A stretch of 64,000 nucleotides of DNA from Pseudoalteromonas lipolytica (GCF_900116435.1 NZ_FPAZ01000017.1:30576-94575); one strand, 5' to 3'; counted from the first letter of the stretch, positions 9,554 through 19,700 are shown. Program-made: numbers and translations. Notes: a model not told the origin generated them from the letters alone.

Positions 9554-10261
9554 TTATTGCGTCCGCGTTATGATTATCTGAGCAACAGGGTTATCAAATT
9601 TATGTTGGCTCGTTAGCACTGAACTTCGTAAACCATCATCTTGGCTAACAACACCAGGGTGCATTGCTACACTGTTGATATCATCTCGGCTTTCGTTAAA
9701 ACCTTCTCCTGAGTCAGCAGGACCTGGGATCGTACCATGTGCTTCTGAGTTGGTCTCTGTACCAGCATCATAAGCATGACTATGGCGAGAAAGTGATTCA
9801 TTAACAGCTAACGAAGACACGTCTATAGCATTAAGACCGGTAAAAGCGTCATTTGTATTCACCAACATTGTCGCTAAGCTAATCTTTAATGATTCAAGCT
9901 GCTCCGTGGTGAGTGTAAGAGTAAGTTGCTCTCCCGGAGGTAGTGGGCTTTCAGCACTCTGAGCGTGTGTTGCAAAATCAACGGTTAATAGTTGGCTGTT
10001 ATCACCGCCCTCGGCCATTCTTTCTAATGCCTCTGAAGCAGAGTTTCCTATTTGCCATAGCATACCCTCTGTGTGAGCGATAAGGGCAACAGGAGAAAAA
10101 GGTTGTGCGGCGGTTAAATTGGTTATTGTCACAGTAAATTCGTAGCTTGTCGGAGTGACAACCACGGGAGGTTTTACTTCCACATCATTGTTATCTGAAT
10201 CACTGCATGCTGCGAGGCTTACACCCAGCGCGAGTATAATTAAGCTTTTTGAAAAGCGCAT
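9554..10261 (-). CDS. Spondin-domain lipoprotein
   Basis: A 235-residue predicted lipoprotein: signal peptide with lipobox LAAC (lipidated Cys19), a short acidic linker, then a domain resembling bacterial Spondin_N proteins (YEFTVTITNLT, FSPVALIAHT, the MAEGGD loop, NDAFTGLNA, HAYDAGTETNSE). The spondin N fold is a beta sandwich known from extracellular adhesion proteins; the bacterial versions have no assigned function that I can name. The gene begins nine bases after the stop of a second spondin-domain gene, and the two are paralogous along their length, consistent with tandem duplication and a shared transcript. Confidence 0.82.
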   Translation of the reverse strand: MRFSKSLIILALGVSLAACSDSDNNDVEVKPPVVVTPTSYEFTVTITNLTAAQPFSPVALIAHTEGMLWQIGNSASEALERMAEGGDNSQLLTVDFATHAQSAESPLPPGEQLTLTLTTEQLESLKISLATMLVNTNDAFTGLNAIDVSSLAVNESLSRHSHAYDAGTETNSEAHGTIPGPADSGEGFNESRDDINSVAMHPGVVSQDDGLRSSVLTSQHKFDNPVAQIIITRTQ

Positions 10262-10270
10262 AACGGCCTC

Positions 10271-10972
10271 CTACTTCACGGTTACAGTTAACATCGCAAC
10301 AGGGTTAAGCCATCTGTGTACTGTATTATTAAGATCACTGATACCCGCTTCGAGGTCGTCATCACCTAAATTACCTGGATGAATGTGTACCATGGTATTG
10401 TTTTCGTTACTTGTTACACCACTTGCTCCACTACCAGCATTCCCACCAGGTGCCGCAGGAATACCTAAAACATCTAACGCACCCGCACCCTCAACAACAC
10501 GTTCATCATTGGCTTCTGTACCCGCATCATAAGCATTTAAATACACGGTGTAAGTTCCTGCTTGCGATGGAATCATCCAGCTATCTAAGCCGACAAAACC
10601 ATCATTGGTGGGGAGTAACATTGCAGTTAGCGATAAATAATTGTTGCCATCGCTGGTGGTTAATGTGGCCATAGTGGAACTGGTAGGCGCTAATAAGCCT
10701 TCTGCAGGATTCGCAACCATGTCACTACTTGCAGCAGTCGCTTCATTAATTAAAGGCTCTAAATTTCCGCCTTCAGCCATTGTTTGTAATGCCGTTGAGG
10801 CAGGCATTGCTACGTTAAATAACTTATGTTCACTGTTGTGGGCTGCAATGAGCACTGGGGTAAAATGTAACCCTTGGGTGAGGTTGGTCAGTTTAATGTC
10901 CAGTTCAGCCGCTTGGCCTAAAAAACTAGTCAAAGCGCTGGCTGCTAACATTGATAAAGGTAAAGCTTTCAT
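10271..10972 (-). CDS. Secreted spondin-domain protein
   Basis: A 233-residue protein with a conventional signal peptide (MKALPLSMLAASALTS..., cleavage probably near AQ-type GQAA) and a Spondin_N-like domain: LDIKLTNLTQG, FTPVLIAAHN, MAEGGN, NDGFVGLDSW, LNAYDAGTEANDE. I set the start at the ATG at 10972, which has AGGAAAG about four bases upstream; the longer frame to 11011 lacks a ribosome site and a signal peptide start. Unlike its downstream paralogue it lacks a lipobox and should be released into the periplasm or beyond. A possible promoter lies just upstream. Confidence 0.82.
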   Translation of the reverse strand: MKALPLSMLAASALTSFLGQAAELDIKLTNLTQGLHFTPVLIAAHNSEHKLFNVAMPASTALQTMAEGGNLEPLINEATAASSDMVANPAEGLLAPTSSTMATLTTSDGNNYLSLTAMLLPTNDGFVGLDSWMIPSQAGTYTVYLNAYDAGTEANDERVVEGAGALDVLGIPAAPGGNAGSGASGVTSNENNTMVHIHPGNLGDDDLEAGISDLNNTVHRWLNPVAMLTVTVK

Positions 10973-10995
10973 TGTTCTTTCCTGTTTTTGATGAT

Positions 10996-11024
10996 TTAAA
11001 AACAGTATCAAAGCGCAATATCAA
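10996..11024 (-). promoter_or_regulatory. Possible promoter of the spondin/two-component operon
   Basis: On the minus strand TTGATA (11024-11019) and TTTTAA (11001-10996) are separated by 17 bases, 24 bases ahead of the spondin gene start. The fit to sigma-70 consensus is moderate. This would allow the spondin-regulator-kinase genes to be transcribed independently of the thioredoxin-like gene upstream. Confidence 0.35.
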
Positions 11025-11053
11025 GAAAGCCTCACGAAGTTATCACTTTTTTA

Positions 11054-11575
11054 TCACAGCAAATTAAGTAGCCGTTCAAGGGCGTATACATCTTCGCCAT
11101 TTTCTTCTTGAATCAGTCGGTTATCTTCATCGAGTAGCAATAGGCGAGGAATCCCTTTGTTTGCATAGGTATTATAAATTGTGCGACTTTCATCACTTAT
11201 AAGCGGATAGTTAAGATGGTAGTCACGTTTAAACTGTGCCAACGACGCGGAATTTTCTTCACGGCCAATCGCAATAATTTGCAGTTCAGAATTATTGACC
11301 CATGGACTTGCTTGTAATTGCTCAATAGTACGCTGAGAATCAGCGCACCAGGTGGCAAATAAAATAATTAGTTTTTTCTTATTCTTAAGTTGTACGATAT
11401 AGTTTTCAATATCAGTAAATTGGCTATGTTTAAATGATTCGCCTGGTTTAATAAACGTGACGTAATCGTTTTGAGGTAACGCTGGGGCCGTAGCTTGCTT
11501 TGCTCCGTTTGAAGAACAAGCGGTTGCTAGAAAACTACAAAGTATCAGTGTTATGCGTGTTTTTTTCATTTGCAT
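11054..11575 (-). CDS. Thioredoxin-like lipoprotein with a CxxS active site
   Basis: A 173-residue predicted lipoprotein (lipobox LATAC) with a TlpA/AhpC-like thioredoxin fold: the FATWCADS active-site region, a central domain with LNYPLISDES, and the cis-proline loop GIPRLLLLD. The usual WCxxC is WCADS here, so the resolving cysteine is replaced by serine. A one-cysteine thioredoxin fold cannot run a normal dithiol exchange; it may bind substrates, act with glutathione-like partners or be a scaffold. An alternative ATG two codons in (11569) is equally possible. It lies 81 bases upstream of the spondin genes, in the same direction. Confidence 0.78.
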   Translation of the reverse strand: MQMKKTRITLILCSFLATACSSNGAKQATAPALPQNDYVTFIKPGESFKHSQFTDIENYIVQLKNKKKLIILFATWCADSQRTIEQLQASPWVNNSELQIIAIGREENSASLAQFKRDYHLNYPLISDESRTIYNTYANKGIPRLLLLDEDNRLIQEENGEDVYALERLLNLL

Positions 11576-11651
11576 CGTGAGCGTTTAATTTTTAATCTGC
11601 CCTCATAATATAGGCAAATGAAAAACGAAAACAATACAACAAGGAGATAAA

Positions 11652-11935
11652 ATGGAAGATAATCAAAAAGTTGAATTAGTAGAGTGTAATAAAGAGCAAC
11701 GCACTTGGGCGATGTTATGCCATTAGTCGCCGAGCATGGCCGTAAATCACTTAATTTTCAATTAACCATGATGATAGCCTACATCGTGAGTTTTTTACTT
11801 ATATTTGTAGTGATTGGCGTGATTTTACTGCCTGTGATTGCGGTGTTTGCTTTTATCATGGTGGTGGTCAGTGCTATTAAGGCCAATGATGGTAAAGACG
11901 TTAACTACCCGTTGAGTATTGAATTTATAAAATAA
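11652..11935 (+). pseudogene. DUF4870 family membrane protein, disrupted by an internal deletion/frameshift
   Basis: An AAGGAG ribosome site at 11641 and an ATG at 11652 open a frame reading MEDNQKVELVECNKEQRTWAM-type N-terminus that ends MLCH followed by TAG at 11724. The rest of a DUF4870 protein (PLVAEHGRKSLNF, two hydrophobic helices, YPLSIEFIK) follows in another frame to 11935. Known family members have the first transmembrane helix, roughly 30 residues, between MLCH and PLV; it is missing here. The two parts meet at CCATTA, consistent with a deletion between short repeats that also shifted the frame. The downstream part alone has no good start signal, so I call a pseudogene. Confidence 0.72.
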
Positions 11936-11997
11936 TGGGATTGCAATATACTGTTAAAGCTCAGTAACCGTGCTGAGCTTGTCTTTTTTGGTGTGCA

Positions 11998-12432
11998 ATG
12001 GCCTATTTATCACTTTTTTTTACTGCTTTTATTTCAGCCACCTTATTACCGAGTTCCTCAGAATTAGTCATGACCGCGATGGTAGCCAAAGGCAACTACG
12101 TTTTATGGTTACTGTGGCTTAGTGCCACCTTAGGCAATGTGTTAGGGAGCTGTGTAAACTATTGGTTAGGAACACAAGTTTTACGTTTTAAAAACCGTAA
12201 ATGGTTTCCGGTGTCTGAAAAATCAATTAAAAAAGCAGAAACGCAATTTAACAAGTACGGCATATACAGTTTGTTGTTTGCATGGCTGCCTGTTGTGGGC
12301 GACCCTCTGACAGTGGTTGGGGGAATATTTAGAGTTAAATTTTCTGTGTTTTTGATATTAGTTGCCCTTGGCAAAGGCGCACGTTATTTAGCCGTGCTTG
12401 CCTTTGCGGTTGGGCTAGAAGGGTTGCTTTAG
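11998..12432 (+). CDS. yqaA: YqaA family inner-membrane protein (DedA/SNARE-associated type)
   Basis: A 144-residue multi-helix membrane protein resembling E. coli YqaA in length and order: an N-terminal re-entrant region (FFTAFISATLLPSSSE), the central GNVLGSCVNYWLG helix, the KYGIYSLLFAWLPVVGDPLT segment with the Gly-Asp-Pro motif, and a final helix with a KGARY motif. The family belongs to the broader DedA/VTT group, some members of which are lipid scramblases or flippases; YqaA itself is not characterised as far as I know. The ribosome site is weak (GGTG). The 3' end overlaps the convergent folX gene by four bases. Confidence 0.82.
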   Translation: MAYLSLFFTAFISATLLPSSSELVMTAMVAKGNYVLWLLWLSATLGNVLGSCVNYWLGTQVLRFKNRKWFPVSEKSIKKAETQFNKYGIYSLLFAWLPVVGDPLTVVGGIFRVKFSVFLILVALGKGARYLAVLAFAVGLEGLL

Positions 12433-12788
12433 TCTTTTTGCCAGTCAAGTGTGAGTGACACAGAGTCAGCAAAACGAAGAGCATGAGGTTTATCAACGCG
12501 CACTTTAGCGTAATGAACGCTCTGATGCTCATGGCAAATTGCCAGTATCTCTGCAACGAGTTTTTCTAAGAGTAAAAAATGCCCTTGCTCCACAAGACTG
12601 ATCACCTCTTTAGTGATGGTTTTATAGTTGAGCGCTTTATCAACGGCATCTGTTTCACATGCTTGGTCAGCCGGGTAGTGAATTTCTAAGTTGATCACCA
12701 CATCCTGCTTTTTTTCCCGCTCGTCTGGGTTAAAACCAATAAAGGTTCTCAGTCTTAAATTCGTTACATTAATAATTGCATTGGCCAT
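12429..12788 (-). CDS. folX: Dihydroneopterin triphosphate 2'-epimerase
   Basis: A 119-residue protein of the FolB/FolX fold. It aligns by eye with E. coli FolX (NLRLRTFIG, INLEIHYPAD, ALNYKTITK, LLEKLVAEIL, DKPHALRFADSVSLTL), which epimerises dihydroneopterin triphosphate to the monapterin form. The active-site Glu (LLEKL) and the Lys in the DKPHAL region are present. It starts two bases after the folE stop and is the last gene of folM-folE-folX, so the operon encodes the route from GTP to tetrahydromonapterin rather than the folate branch alone. The C-terminus overlaps convergent yqaA by four bases. Confidence 0.92.
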   Translation of the reverse strand: MANAIINVTNLRLRTFIGFNPDEREKKQDVVINLEIHYPADQACETDAVDKALNYKTITKEVISLVEQGHFLLLEKLVAEILAICHEHQSVHYAKVRVDKPHALRFADSVSLTLDWQKD

Positions 12789-12790
12789 AA

Positions 12791-13345
12791 TTACCCTCTA
12801 ACTAGTTGTAAAAACTCGTTACGGGTTTTTGGATCAGCCCTAAAGTTGCCAAGCATCACTGAGGTGCGCATGCTTGAGTTTTGCTTTTCAACGCCACGCA
12901 TCATCATGCACATGTGTTTCGCTTCAACAATCACCCCCACGCCTTTTGCTCCAGTGACTTCTTCAACTGCTTTCGCTATTTGATGAGTAAGTTGCTCTTG
13001 GATTTGAAAGCGACGCGCAAACATATCAACAATACGTGCAAACTTTGATAAACCAAGTACTTTACCATTTGGAATATAAGCAATGTGGCAACGACCAACA
13101 AAGGGTAGCAAGTGATGCTCACACATTGAGTAAAGTTCAATATCTTGAATTAATACCATGTCATCAGCATCTGAGGTAAACACCGCGTTGTTGGTAATTT
13201 CATCTAACGTTTGACGATAGCCTTTTGTTAAATATTCCATCGCCTTTGCGGCACGCTTAGGTGTATCTAGTAAGCCTTCGCGTTGAGGGTCTTCGCCTAC
13301 AGCGCTAATAATGCCTTGGTAACTCTTTTTTAAATCATCGTGCAT
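12791..13345 (-). CDS. folE: GTP cyclohydrolase I (type IA)
   Basis: A 184-residue enzyme that converts GTP to dihydroneopterin triphosphate and formate. The zinc ligands Cys75 and His78 (MCEHHLLPF) and Cys146 ([10 protein letters not shown]) are present, with the conserved [18 protein letters not shown] and FARRFQIQE stretches. It is shorter than the E. coli enzyme (222 residues), the usual length for the FolM/FolX-linked paralogue. It sits between folM (18 bases upstream) and folX (two bases downstream) and supplies their substrate. Confidence 0.96.
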   Translation of the reverse strand: MHDDLKKSYQGIISAVGEDPQREGLLDTPKRAAKAMEYLTKGYRQTLDEITNNAVFTSDADDMVLIQDIELYSMCEHHLLPFVGRCHIAYIPNGKVLGLSKFARIVDMFARRFQIQEQLTHQIAKAVEEVTGAKGVGVIVEAKHMCMMMRGVEKQNSSMRTSVMLGNFRADPKTRNEFLQLVRG

Positions 13346-13363
13346 AGGTTTCTCAATAATTCG

Positions 13364-14083
13364 TTATTTTAAATGTCTGCCACCATCAACGGGCATCGAA
13401 CGGCCTGTGATGTAATGACTGTTAAGTAGTAGCTCTACACTGTTAATAATTTCGGCGCAGCCGGGCTCAATACCCATCAACGATTTTTTCAATGTTTTGG
13501 CTTTGTATTCGTCGCTATCGTGTTCATTAAAAATGATGAGTGAAGGGGCGATAGCATTGACCTTGATTGCTGGGGCAAATTTTGCAGCAAATGACTTTGT
13601 TAGGTTATCAAGCGCGGCTTTACTCGCAGAATAAGCAAGGTGTTTAGGACTGCCTTTTTCAACTACGTAATCAGTAAGATGAATAATATCGGCAGGGTGT
13701 CCTGTGTTTTTTTGATAATTAAGTAATAAGTCTGCCGAAGCGAGATTTATTAAATAGGGGGCTTTCGCGTGAATGCGCATCATGTTGTCGAACAGGGCAG
13801 CATAATCGTGATTATTTGCTTCGCAGTCCCAGCTTGAAGCATTGTGAATAATTGCTTTAAGCTGGTTTGTGTGACTTTTTAATTGTTCAATAAAGTGCGC
13901 AATTGCTTCGTCGTTATTAAAATCTGCATGAATGCAGGTTGCCCCTTTTCCAGCAAGTGTATCAATCGCTTCATGACGTGTGCGATAAGTGACAATGATT
14001 GCTTGCCCTTGTGCTAAAAAGTGCTCTGCTAAAGCAAGTCCTATACGTTGACCTGCACCAGTAATTAAAATGGGCGATGACAT
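13364..14083 (-). CDS. folM: Dihydromonapterin reductase (short-chain dehydrogenase)
   Basis: A 239-residue short-chain dehydrogenase/reductase with the cofactor motif TGAGQRIG (residues 8-15), HNASS, and the catalytic YSASK. It lies first in a folM-folE-folX operon, and sequences such as FNEHDSDEYKAKTLKKSLMGIEPG match FolM. FolM reduces dihydromonapterin to tetrahydromonapterin using NADPH; that pterin is the cofactor of bacterial phenylalanine hydroxylase. No hydroxylase gene is in this window. The gene is divergent from the TSUP transporter, with 209 bases between them. Confidence 0.9.
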   Translation of the reverse strand: MSSPILITGAGQRIGLALAEHFLAQGQAIIVTYRTRHEAIDTLAGKGATCIHADFNNDEAIAHFIEQLKSHTNQLKAIIHNASSWDCEANNHDYAALFDNMMRIHAKAPYLINLASADLLLNYQKNTGHPADIIHLTDYVVEKGSPKHLAYSASKAALDNLTKSFAAKFAPAIKVNAIAPSLIIFNEHDSDEYKAKTLKKSLMGIEPGCAEIINSVELLLNSHYITGRSMPVDGGRHLK

Positions 14084-14292
14084 AAATTAATATAAATCCT
14101 TAGACTTTTTAATGCGATAAGGTATGCATTAAGAGTACGTTACTGTAACAACTATAAACCAAATTACAGAACTATTTCATCTTTACTGCAATCATGTAAG
14201 CAAACTTTTACGTATCTAATCTCTATATAGATCATTTGCTGAACTTCAAGAGTCAGGCATAATAATCGCACTCGAGGTTCTTCTAGCTGCTT

Positions 14293-15192
14293 ATGTTTGC
14301 TTTTTTAAGGTCATGGCATTGGTTACGGTTTATGCCATGGCTGTTCATTATCAGTGTGTACTGTTCCTTATTATTTTCTCAAGGAGCCACCGGGCTAATG
14401 GGTCACTTTATGGCGCAAGTGAGTATTGCCGCCACGATGGCTCTCGGATCCTTTGTTGCCGGAGGTACTGCATTAGGGGGCGGGGCGGTGGCGTTTCCTG
14501 TGATGACCAAAGTATTAGCAATAGAGCCTGCAACAGCTAAAGTTTTCTCTCTAGCGATTCAAAGTTTTGGTATGACAGCCGCGGCTTTAACAATTATTTT
14601 TGGTCGTATTGCCTATTACAAGCACGTGGTGTTGATTGCTGCGCCTTTGGCAATTGTGGGCGCTATTTTTAGCTTACTGTTTATTGCAGATTACGTGCCT
14701 CGCTTAGTCGTGAAAGGGGTATTTAGTTCACTACTGTTGTGTTTTGCGCTCACATTAGCGTGGCGTATTTACCGACGAGCCCAGCATATTTGCAGTCAAA
14801 CTGATATTACCGTGAATAAAGCGCGAGTGGCGCTGGTGGCTGTTATTGGTGGCATTGCATCGGGGTTAGTTGGTTCAGGGGCTGATATTGCCATATTTGC
14901 ACTGCTCGTCATTGCATACAATGCGAATATTCAACGTGCGACAGCAACCACGGTGATTATAATGGCGTTGACTTCGGTGGTGGCCAGTTGTGTAAACTAT
15001 TTCTTTCTTAACGTAGTTACTGCGCAGATTGAAGCGTATTTATTAGCCGCGATCCCTGTGGTTGTGCTTGGTGCGCCATTGGGGGCGTATGTGTGTGCGC
15101 GGGTCAAAAGCGGGCAATTAATAGGCTTTTTATTGCTGTTAATTGCCCTTGAAGTGTCATTTACGGTTTATGAGCTGTTAAATGCAGTTTAA
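14293..15192 (+). CDS. TSUP (TauE/SafE) family transporter
   Basis: A 299-residue membrane protein with about eight predicted helices in two related halves, each carrying the glycine-rich family motif: [18 protein letters not shown] (about residues 53-70) and [18 protein letters not shown] in the second half. TauE/SafE proteins export sulfite, sulfoacetate or related organosulfur anions; the substrate cannot be read from sequence. The ATG at 14293 has no clear ribosome site, and an in-frame ATG at 14332 is possible. The 3' end overlaps convergent nadE by four bases. Confidence 0.85.
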   Translation: MFAFLRSWHWLRFMPWLFIISVYCSLLFSQGATGLMGHFMAQVSIAATMALGSFVAGGTALGGGAVAFPVMTKVLAIEPATAKVFSLAIQSFGMTAAALTIIFGRIAYYKHVVLIAAPLAIVGAIFSLLFIADYVPRLVVKGVFSSLLLCFALTLAWRIYRRAQHICSQTDITVNKARVALVAVIGGIASGLVGSGADIAIFALLVIAYNANIQRATATTVIIMALTSVVASCVNYFFLNVVTAQIEAYLLAAIPVVVLGAPLGAYVCARVKSGQLIGFLLLLIALEVSFTVYELLNAV

Positions 15193-16025
15193 AGCGCGTC
15201 GTAAACAGTGGGGATAGCTTGGCGTTTGTGCTGTGTACGCAGGTAAATCGCCGTTAGTTTTTGCTCTACTTCACTGCTCACATCTCTCCCTTCTAAAAAG
15301 TCATCAATTTGCTCATACGTTAAGCCGAGCGCCTCTTCGTCGGTTAAACCTGGGCGGTCACATTCTAGGTCGGCTGTTGGTGCTTTGTGCACGAGCAGTG
15401 CTGGGGCACCTAAGTGCTCGGCAAGCGCTCTAACTTGACGTTTCGACAGACCAAACAATGGCGCAAGGTCGCATGCACCATCACCAAATTTAGTGTAAAA
15501 CCCTGTGATATTTTCAGCACTGTGATCTGTGCCTACAACGAGGCCTTGGCAAAAACCAGCAATTTCGTATTGCGCGACCATACGTTGGCGAGCTTTAACG
15601 TTACCTTTAATGAAATCGATTTTTGCTTGTTCAGGCAATTCACCCCCAGCGCCGATGACAGCCGCCATAGCTTGCTCATGCATGCCATCCACAGCGGCTT
15701 TAATATTAACGGTCATGCGCTTGCTGGGTTGAATAAAGTCAACGGCCATTTGCGCTTCGTCTTCATCGGCTTGAATACCGTACGGTAAGCGCACAGCAAT
15801 AAATTGATACTCGTTGGTGTTATGCTCTTGGTTCAATTCATTCACGGCTAATTGACATAAACGGCCACAGGTTGAAGAGTCCACACCGCCACTAATACCT
15901 AATACTAGCGAGCGCGAGTGCGCAGCAAGCAGTCGGCTTTTAAGAAAGTTGACGCGTCGAGTGATCTCCGCTTTTACGTCAATCGTGGGTTGGACTTTCA
16001 TTTCTGCCAGAATATCGGCACGCAT
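15189..16025 (-). CDS. nadE: Ammonia-dependent NAD+ synthetase
   Basis: A 278-residue enzyme, about the E. coli NadE length, that amidates nicotinic acid adenine dinucleotide to NAD+ using ATP and ammonia. The PP-loop SGGVDSS is at residues 45-51, followed by the conserved [23 protein letters not shown] and [21 protein letters not shown] regions. AGGAG lies seven bases before the ATG. It follows yceH in the same direction with a 69-base gap, so it may be read from the same transcript. Confidence 0.97.
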   Translation of the reverse strand: MRADILAEMKVQPTIDVKAEITRRVNFLKSRLLAAHSRSLVLGISGGVDSSTCGRLCQLAVNELNQEHNTNEYQFIAVRLPYGIQADEDEAQMAVDFIQPSKRMTVNIKAAVDGMHEQAMAAVIGAGGELPEQAKIDFIKGNVKARQRMVAQYEIAGFCQGLVVGTDHSAENITGFYTKFGDGACDLAPLFGLSKRQVRALAEHLGAPALLVHKAPTADLECDRPGLTDEEALGLTYEQIDDFLEGRDVSSEVEQKLTAIYLRTQHKRQAIPTVYDAL

Positions 16026-16094
16026 GGTAGAGCTCCTATTTATGTTATTTTTGGCGTTGAATCTAGGGGTATTATGTTACGGGTCTGCTTTTTA

Positions 16095-16721
16095 TTAAAG
16101 CCCTAAATGTGCTTTTATAGTGTCTATATGTCGCTTAAGTTCGTCGATCTCAGCCCGTAATTGCTCAACTTCATCGACACGATCGTGTTCAGGCTCTGCT
16201 GAATGCGTTATTTCATGTACACTTTGTGGATCAACAAATAGATGTTGATAACGGCTTTCGCGTTTACCGGGCTCACGCGCTAAGCGAGTAACATACTCTT
16301 GCTCAATTAGAGAGTTTAAAGCGCTTTCGACCTCATTGACGCTTGCAAACTCAGCAAGGCGATTACTGCGCGTTCTTAATTCGCCCGGCGTCTGTGCGCC
16401 GCGTAGTAATAACAAGCAAATAATGGCGCGTTGCTGCTCGGTAAATTGCAAGCTGCCGAATTCAGTATTACAAAAACGGTGCGCGTACTTATTCACGCGA
16501 CCCGACAGCCCCTCATCAACAGTGACAAGGCGTAATGCAATTAACTCATCAAGCGTGTCTTGCACATCGGCTTCAGTAAGAGAGAGCACAGGCTCCCGAT
16601 TTGATTTTTGATTACAGGCATTGGTTAATGAATTTAAAGACAGTGGATAATGTTCGGGTGTTGTACTTTGTTTTTCGAGTAAACAGCCAATAACGCGTTG
16701 TTGATTAGGAGATAATTGCAT
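16095..16721 (-). CDS. yceH: YceH family protein (DUF480)
   Basis: A 208-residue protein of the DUF480/YceH family: two winged-helix-like modules ([26 protein letters not shown] at the start and [24 protein letters not shown] in the middle) and a C-terminal coiled coil (about 180-206). Family function is not established; the tandem winged helices suggest nucleic-acid or protein binding. It starts four bases after the stop of the large hybrid kinase, so the two are almost certainly cotranscribed. Confidence 0.9.
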   Translation of the reverse strand: MQLSPNQQRVIGCLLEKQSTTPEHYPLSLNSLTNACNQKSNREPVLSLTEADVQDTLDELIALRLVTVDEGLSGRVNKYAHRFCNTEFGSLQFTEQQRAIICLLLLRGAQTPGELRTRSNRLAEFASVNEVESALNSLIEQEYVTRLAREPGKRESRYQHLFVDPQSVHEITHSAEPEHDRVDEVEQLRAEIDELKRHIDTIKAHLGL

Positions 16722-16725
16722 TGTT

Positions 16726-19700
16726 TTACTCTCTTTCTTGGTGGGTGTCTAACCACACGGATAGTTTTTTATTAAGTGAATCAAAGTTTAGCGGCTTGGT
16801 TAAATAATCATTCATACCGGCGTTTAAACAGCGCTCTTTATCGCCTTGCATCGCATTAGCTGTAAGCGCAACAATACTAACTTCGCGATGTGCTGTGCCT
16901 GCATCGCCGTTACGAATTGCCCGTGTCGCTTGGTAACCGTCCATTTCAGGCATTTGACAATCCATTAAAATTAATTCGTAGGGCATATGTTCTCGGTTTG
17001 CGATTTTTGCAATTGCCTCAAGGCCATTTTCGGCAATGTCAAAGCTAATACCGGCTTGTTTTAGCAGCGCGCCTGCAACCATCTGATTTACTTTATTATC
17101 TTCAACTAACAGTATTTGCGATGCCGAATTTACAGTGTACGTTGCTACTTTTTTTACTAAGGTTTCTTTATTGATTTGTTGCTGCTCGATATATTTATCG
17201 TTAGCAAGAGAGTTAAACAAATCAGAGGGCGTTAATGGCTTAAAGATAATACTCTCAACTTTCAGTGTTTGTCTTGTTTGTTTTTCTGTCAGACTCATCG
17301 GGGCCATTAAAATGCGTTTACAGCGGGTTGCATTAAAATGTGTTTTAAAGGCCTGTTTTTCGGCTGCACTTGCTTGCATATACAGTTGATAATCAACAAA
17401 AATGGCGTCGCAACGTTGACCATTTTGTTGTTTGGCACGATTTAATAAACTGGCCATGTCGTTTATTTCTTCGACTTCTGCGCCCCATAATTGCAGCTGC
17501 TTTTTGGCAATATTACTGCTTAGAGTACAGCTGTCGGCAATTAATATCTGTTTTTTATCAATGATATGGCTAGGCTCGAGGGACTGTTTTTTATAATCTA
17601 ATTTTACCTTAATGGAAAAGTTAAAGGTGCTGCCTTCGCCATAAGAACTAACCACATTGACATCACCCTGCATCAACTTACACAGCTGCTTTACAATAGC
17701 AAGACCCAAGCCCGTGCCACCGTATCGGCGCGTGGTTGAAGCATCGGCTTGGGTAAATGAATCAAATAATGTGGCTTGTTTTTCAGGTTTAATACCAACC
17801 CCAGAATCAACGACAGAGCAATCTAAATACATCGCATCGTCAATCTGTTTGACCGTCGCAATGACGATTATTTCGCCATCTTTTGTAAATTTAATCGCAT
17901 TTCCGAGTAGGTTATTAATAATTTGTCGAATACGATTAGGATCGCTAACAATAAATTCATGAGTAATTTGGGTGGCATCAAGCACAAGCTTGGTATTGTT
18001 TTGCTCTGCTTTAATCGCAAATGACTCAACGGTGTCACCCAGTAGTTTTGATACATTAAAGCTAATATTTTCAATATCTAATTTGCCTGCTTCAATTTTC
18101 GAGAAATCTAAAATATCGTTGATAATATGCAATAACGACTCAGCAGATGATTGTGCTAATTGAATATGATGATTTTGTTGGCTATCTAACTTGGTTTGCT
18201 TGATGATATTAAGCATCCCAATTACGCCATTCATGGGCGTGCGTATCTCATGACTCATACTGGCTAAAAACTCACTTTTAGCTTTAACAGCCTGCTCTGC
18301 GGCTTCTTTCGCTTGCACCAGTTGTTGCTCGGTTTCTATACGACGTTGGCTGGCATGTAGGCTACCAATCAGAGCAGCCACGGCAATTAAAAAGCTTTCT
18401 TCGTTTTTACTCCATTGCTGGCGACTATGGCACTTTTCAGCACATACCACCCCCATAGTTTTACTGCCTGTAGGAATAATCACCGTAAGCAGAGAGCGAA
18501 TATCAAACTTATCAAGGTAATCCGTGTATAAGTCTTTAGTAAAGGGATGTTGTTGAGCATCGCTGGCGTTAATAACGGCATTATTGTTAATGGCATCAAA
18601 ATAGTTTTGCACCTCAATCTGCTGCAAACAGATGGGGTCACTAAATTGTGGGTTGCTCTGATCATGAATAGCAAAAGTGTTGAGTGACTGCCTATCGTCG
18701 CTAAACAACCAAATGCTTGCACGGTCGACATTGAGCGCATGGCAAATTGCTTGCACAATTACATGCTTAGACAGGTTTAAGTTGCCAGTCAGGACTGCAT
18801 CATTCACGGTTAAAGATGCTAAAATTTCGTTGTGTAGTGCTATTTTCTGGTTTTCAAGTTCAATTAGTTTGCGCGCATCTATATCTTGAATTGAGCCAAA
18901 TAGCTTGATGCATCGACCATTCTTATGCTCAGCCTCACAGTGGACTAAAACCCAAACCGCATCACCTTTTGCATTAATAATTTGAATTTGTGTTTCAAAA
19001 CTCTTGCCATGTTTAAGCGCCTGCTCGTAAAGGTGGCGAATTTTGTCGCGGCTAAAGCCCGCTTTAAAGCCGTTAAAATTGGTAGGCCATTCAGGTTGTT
19101 TATTTATCGGATAGTTAAATATTTGCTTGGTCATATCTGACCAATACATGCTTTTGGTTTCAAGATTAAAAGACCACGCGCCGATTTTGGCAAGACTGCT
19201 CATGGTTTCAAGCATTCGTTCGCTTTTGTATTGTCGTTCTAGCATTTTTAAGAAAAATAGCGATGCGCTAGCAAATAACGCACAAACCAAAATTATGGCT
19301 ATCCTAAGTGGCCATATTGTTGAACTAGGAGGGCTCCAACCGGCTTTTGGCGCCGCATACATGCGCCATTCACCACCCGGAAATGTAATACTGAAACTGA
19401 GTGGCGTGTTTTCTAAAATATGCTTTTGACCATAAAAGAATTCACCGTGTTGGCCTTTGCCGTTTCGCCCTTGTAGTGCTACGTCGTAATGATTACCTAA
19501 TGAGACCAAGCCAGAGTTGGTGTAGATCTTATTAATATCAAGCACCACCGAGAGTAAGCCCCAAAATTTATGGTCAGGTGGCATAAAAACAGGCATTCGG
19601 GCGACTAATGCGTGGCCACCTTGCACCAATTCTAATGGGCCCGCCATGACAATGGTATTCTCGTCACGTGCTTTAATGGCATCATCGCGCTGTGCTGCAT

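Noticed and set aside
10641..10991. Plus-strand open frame of 116 codons opposite the spondin gene
   Set aside because: Antisense shadow of a protein with clear signal peptide and family motifs; no start signal of its own.
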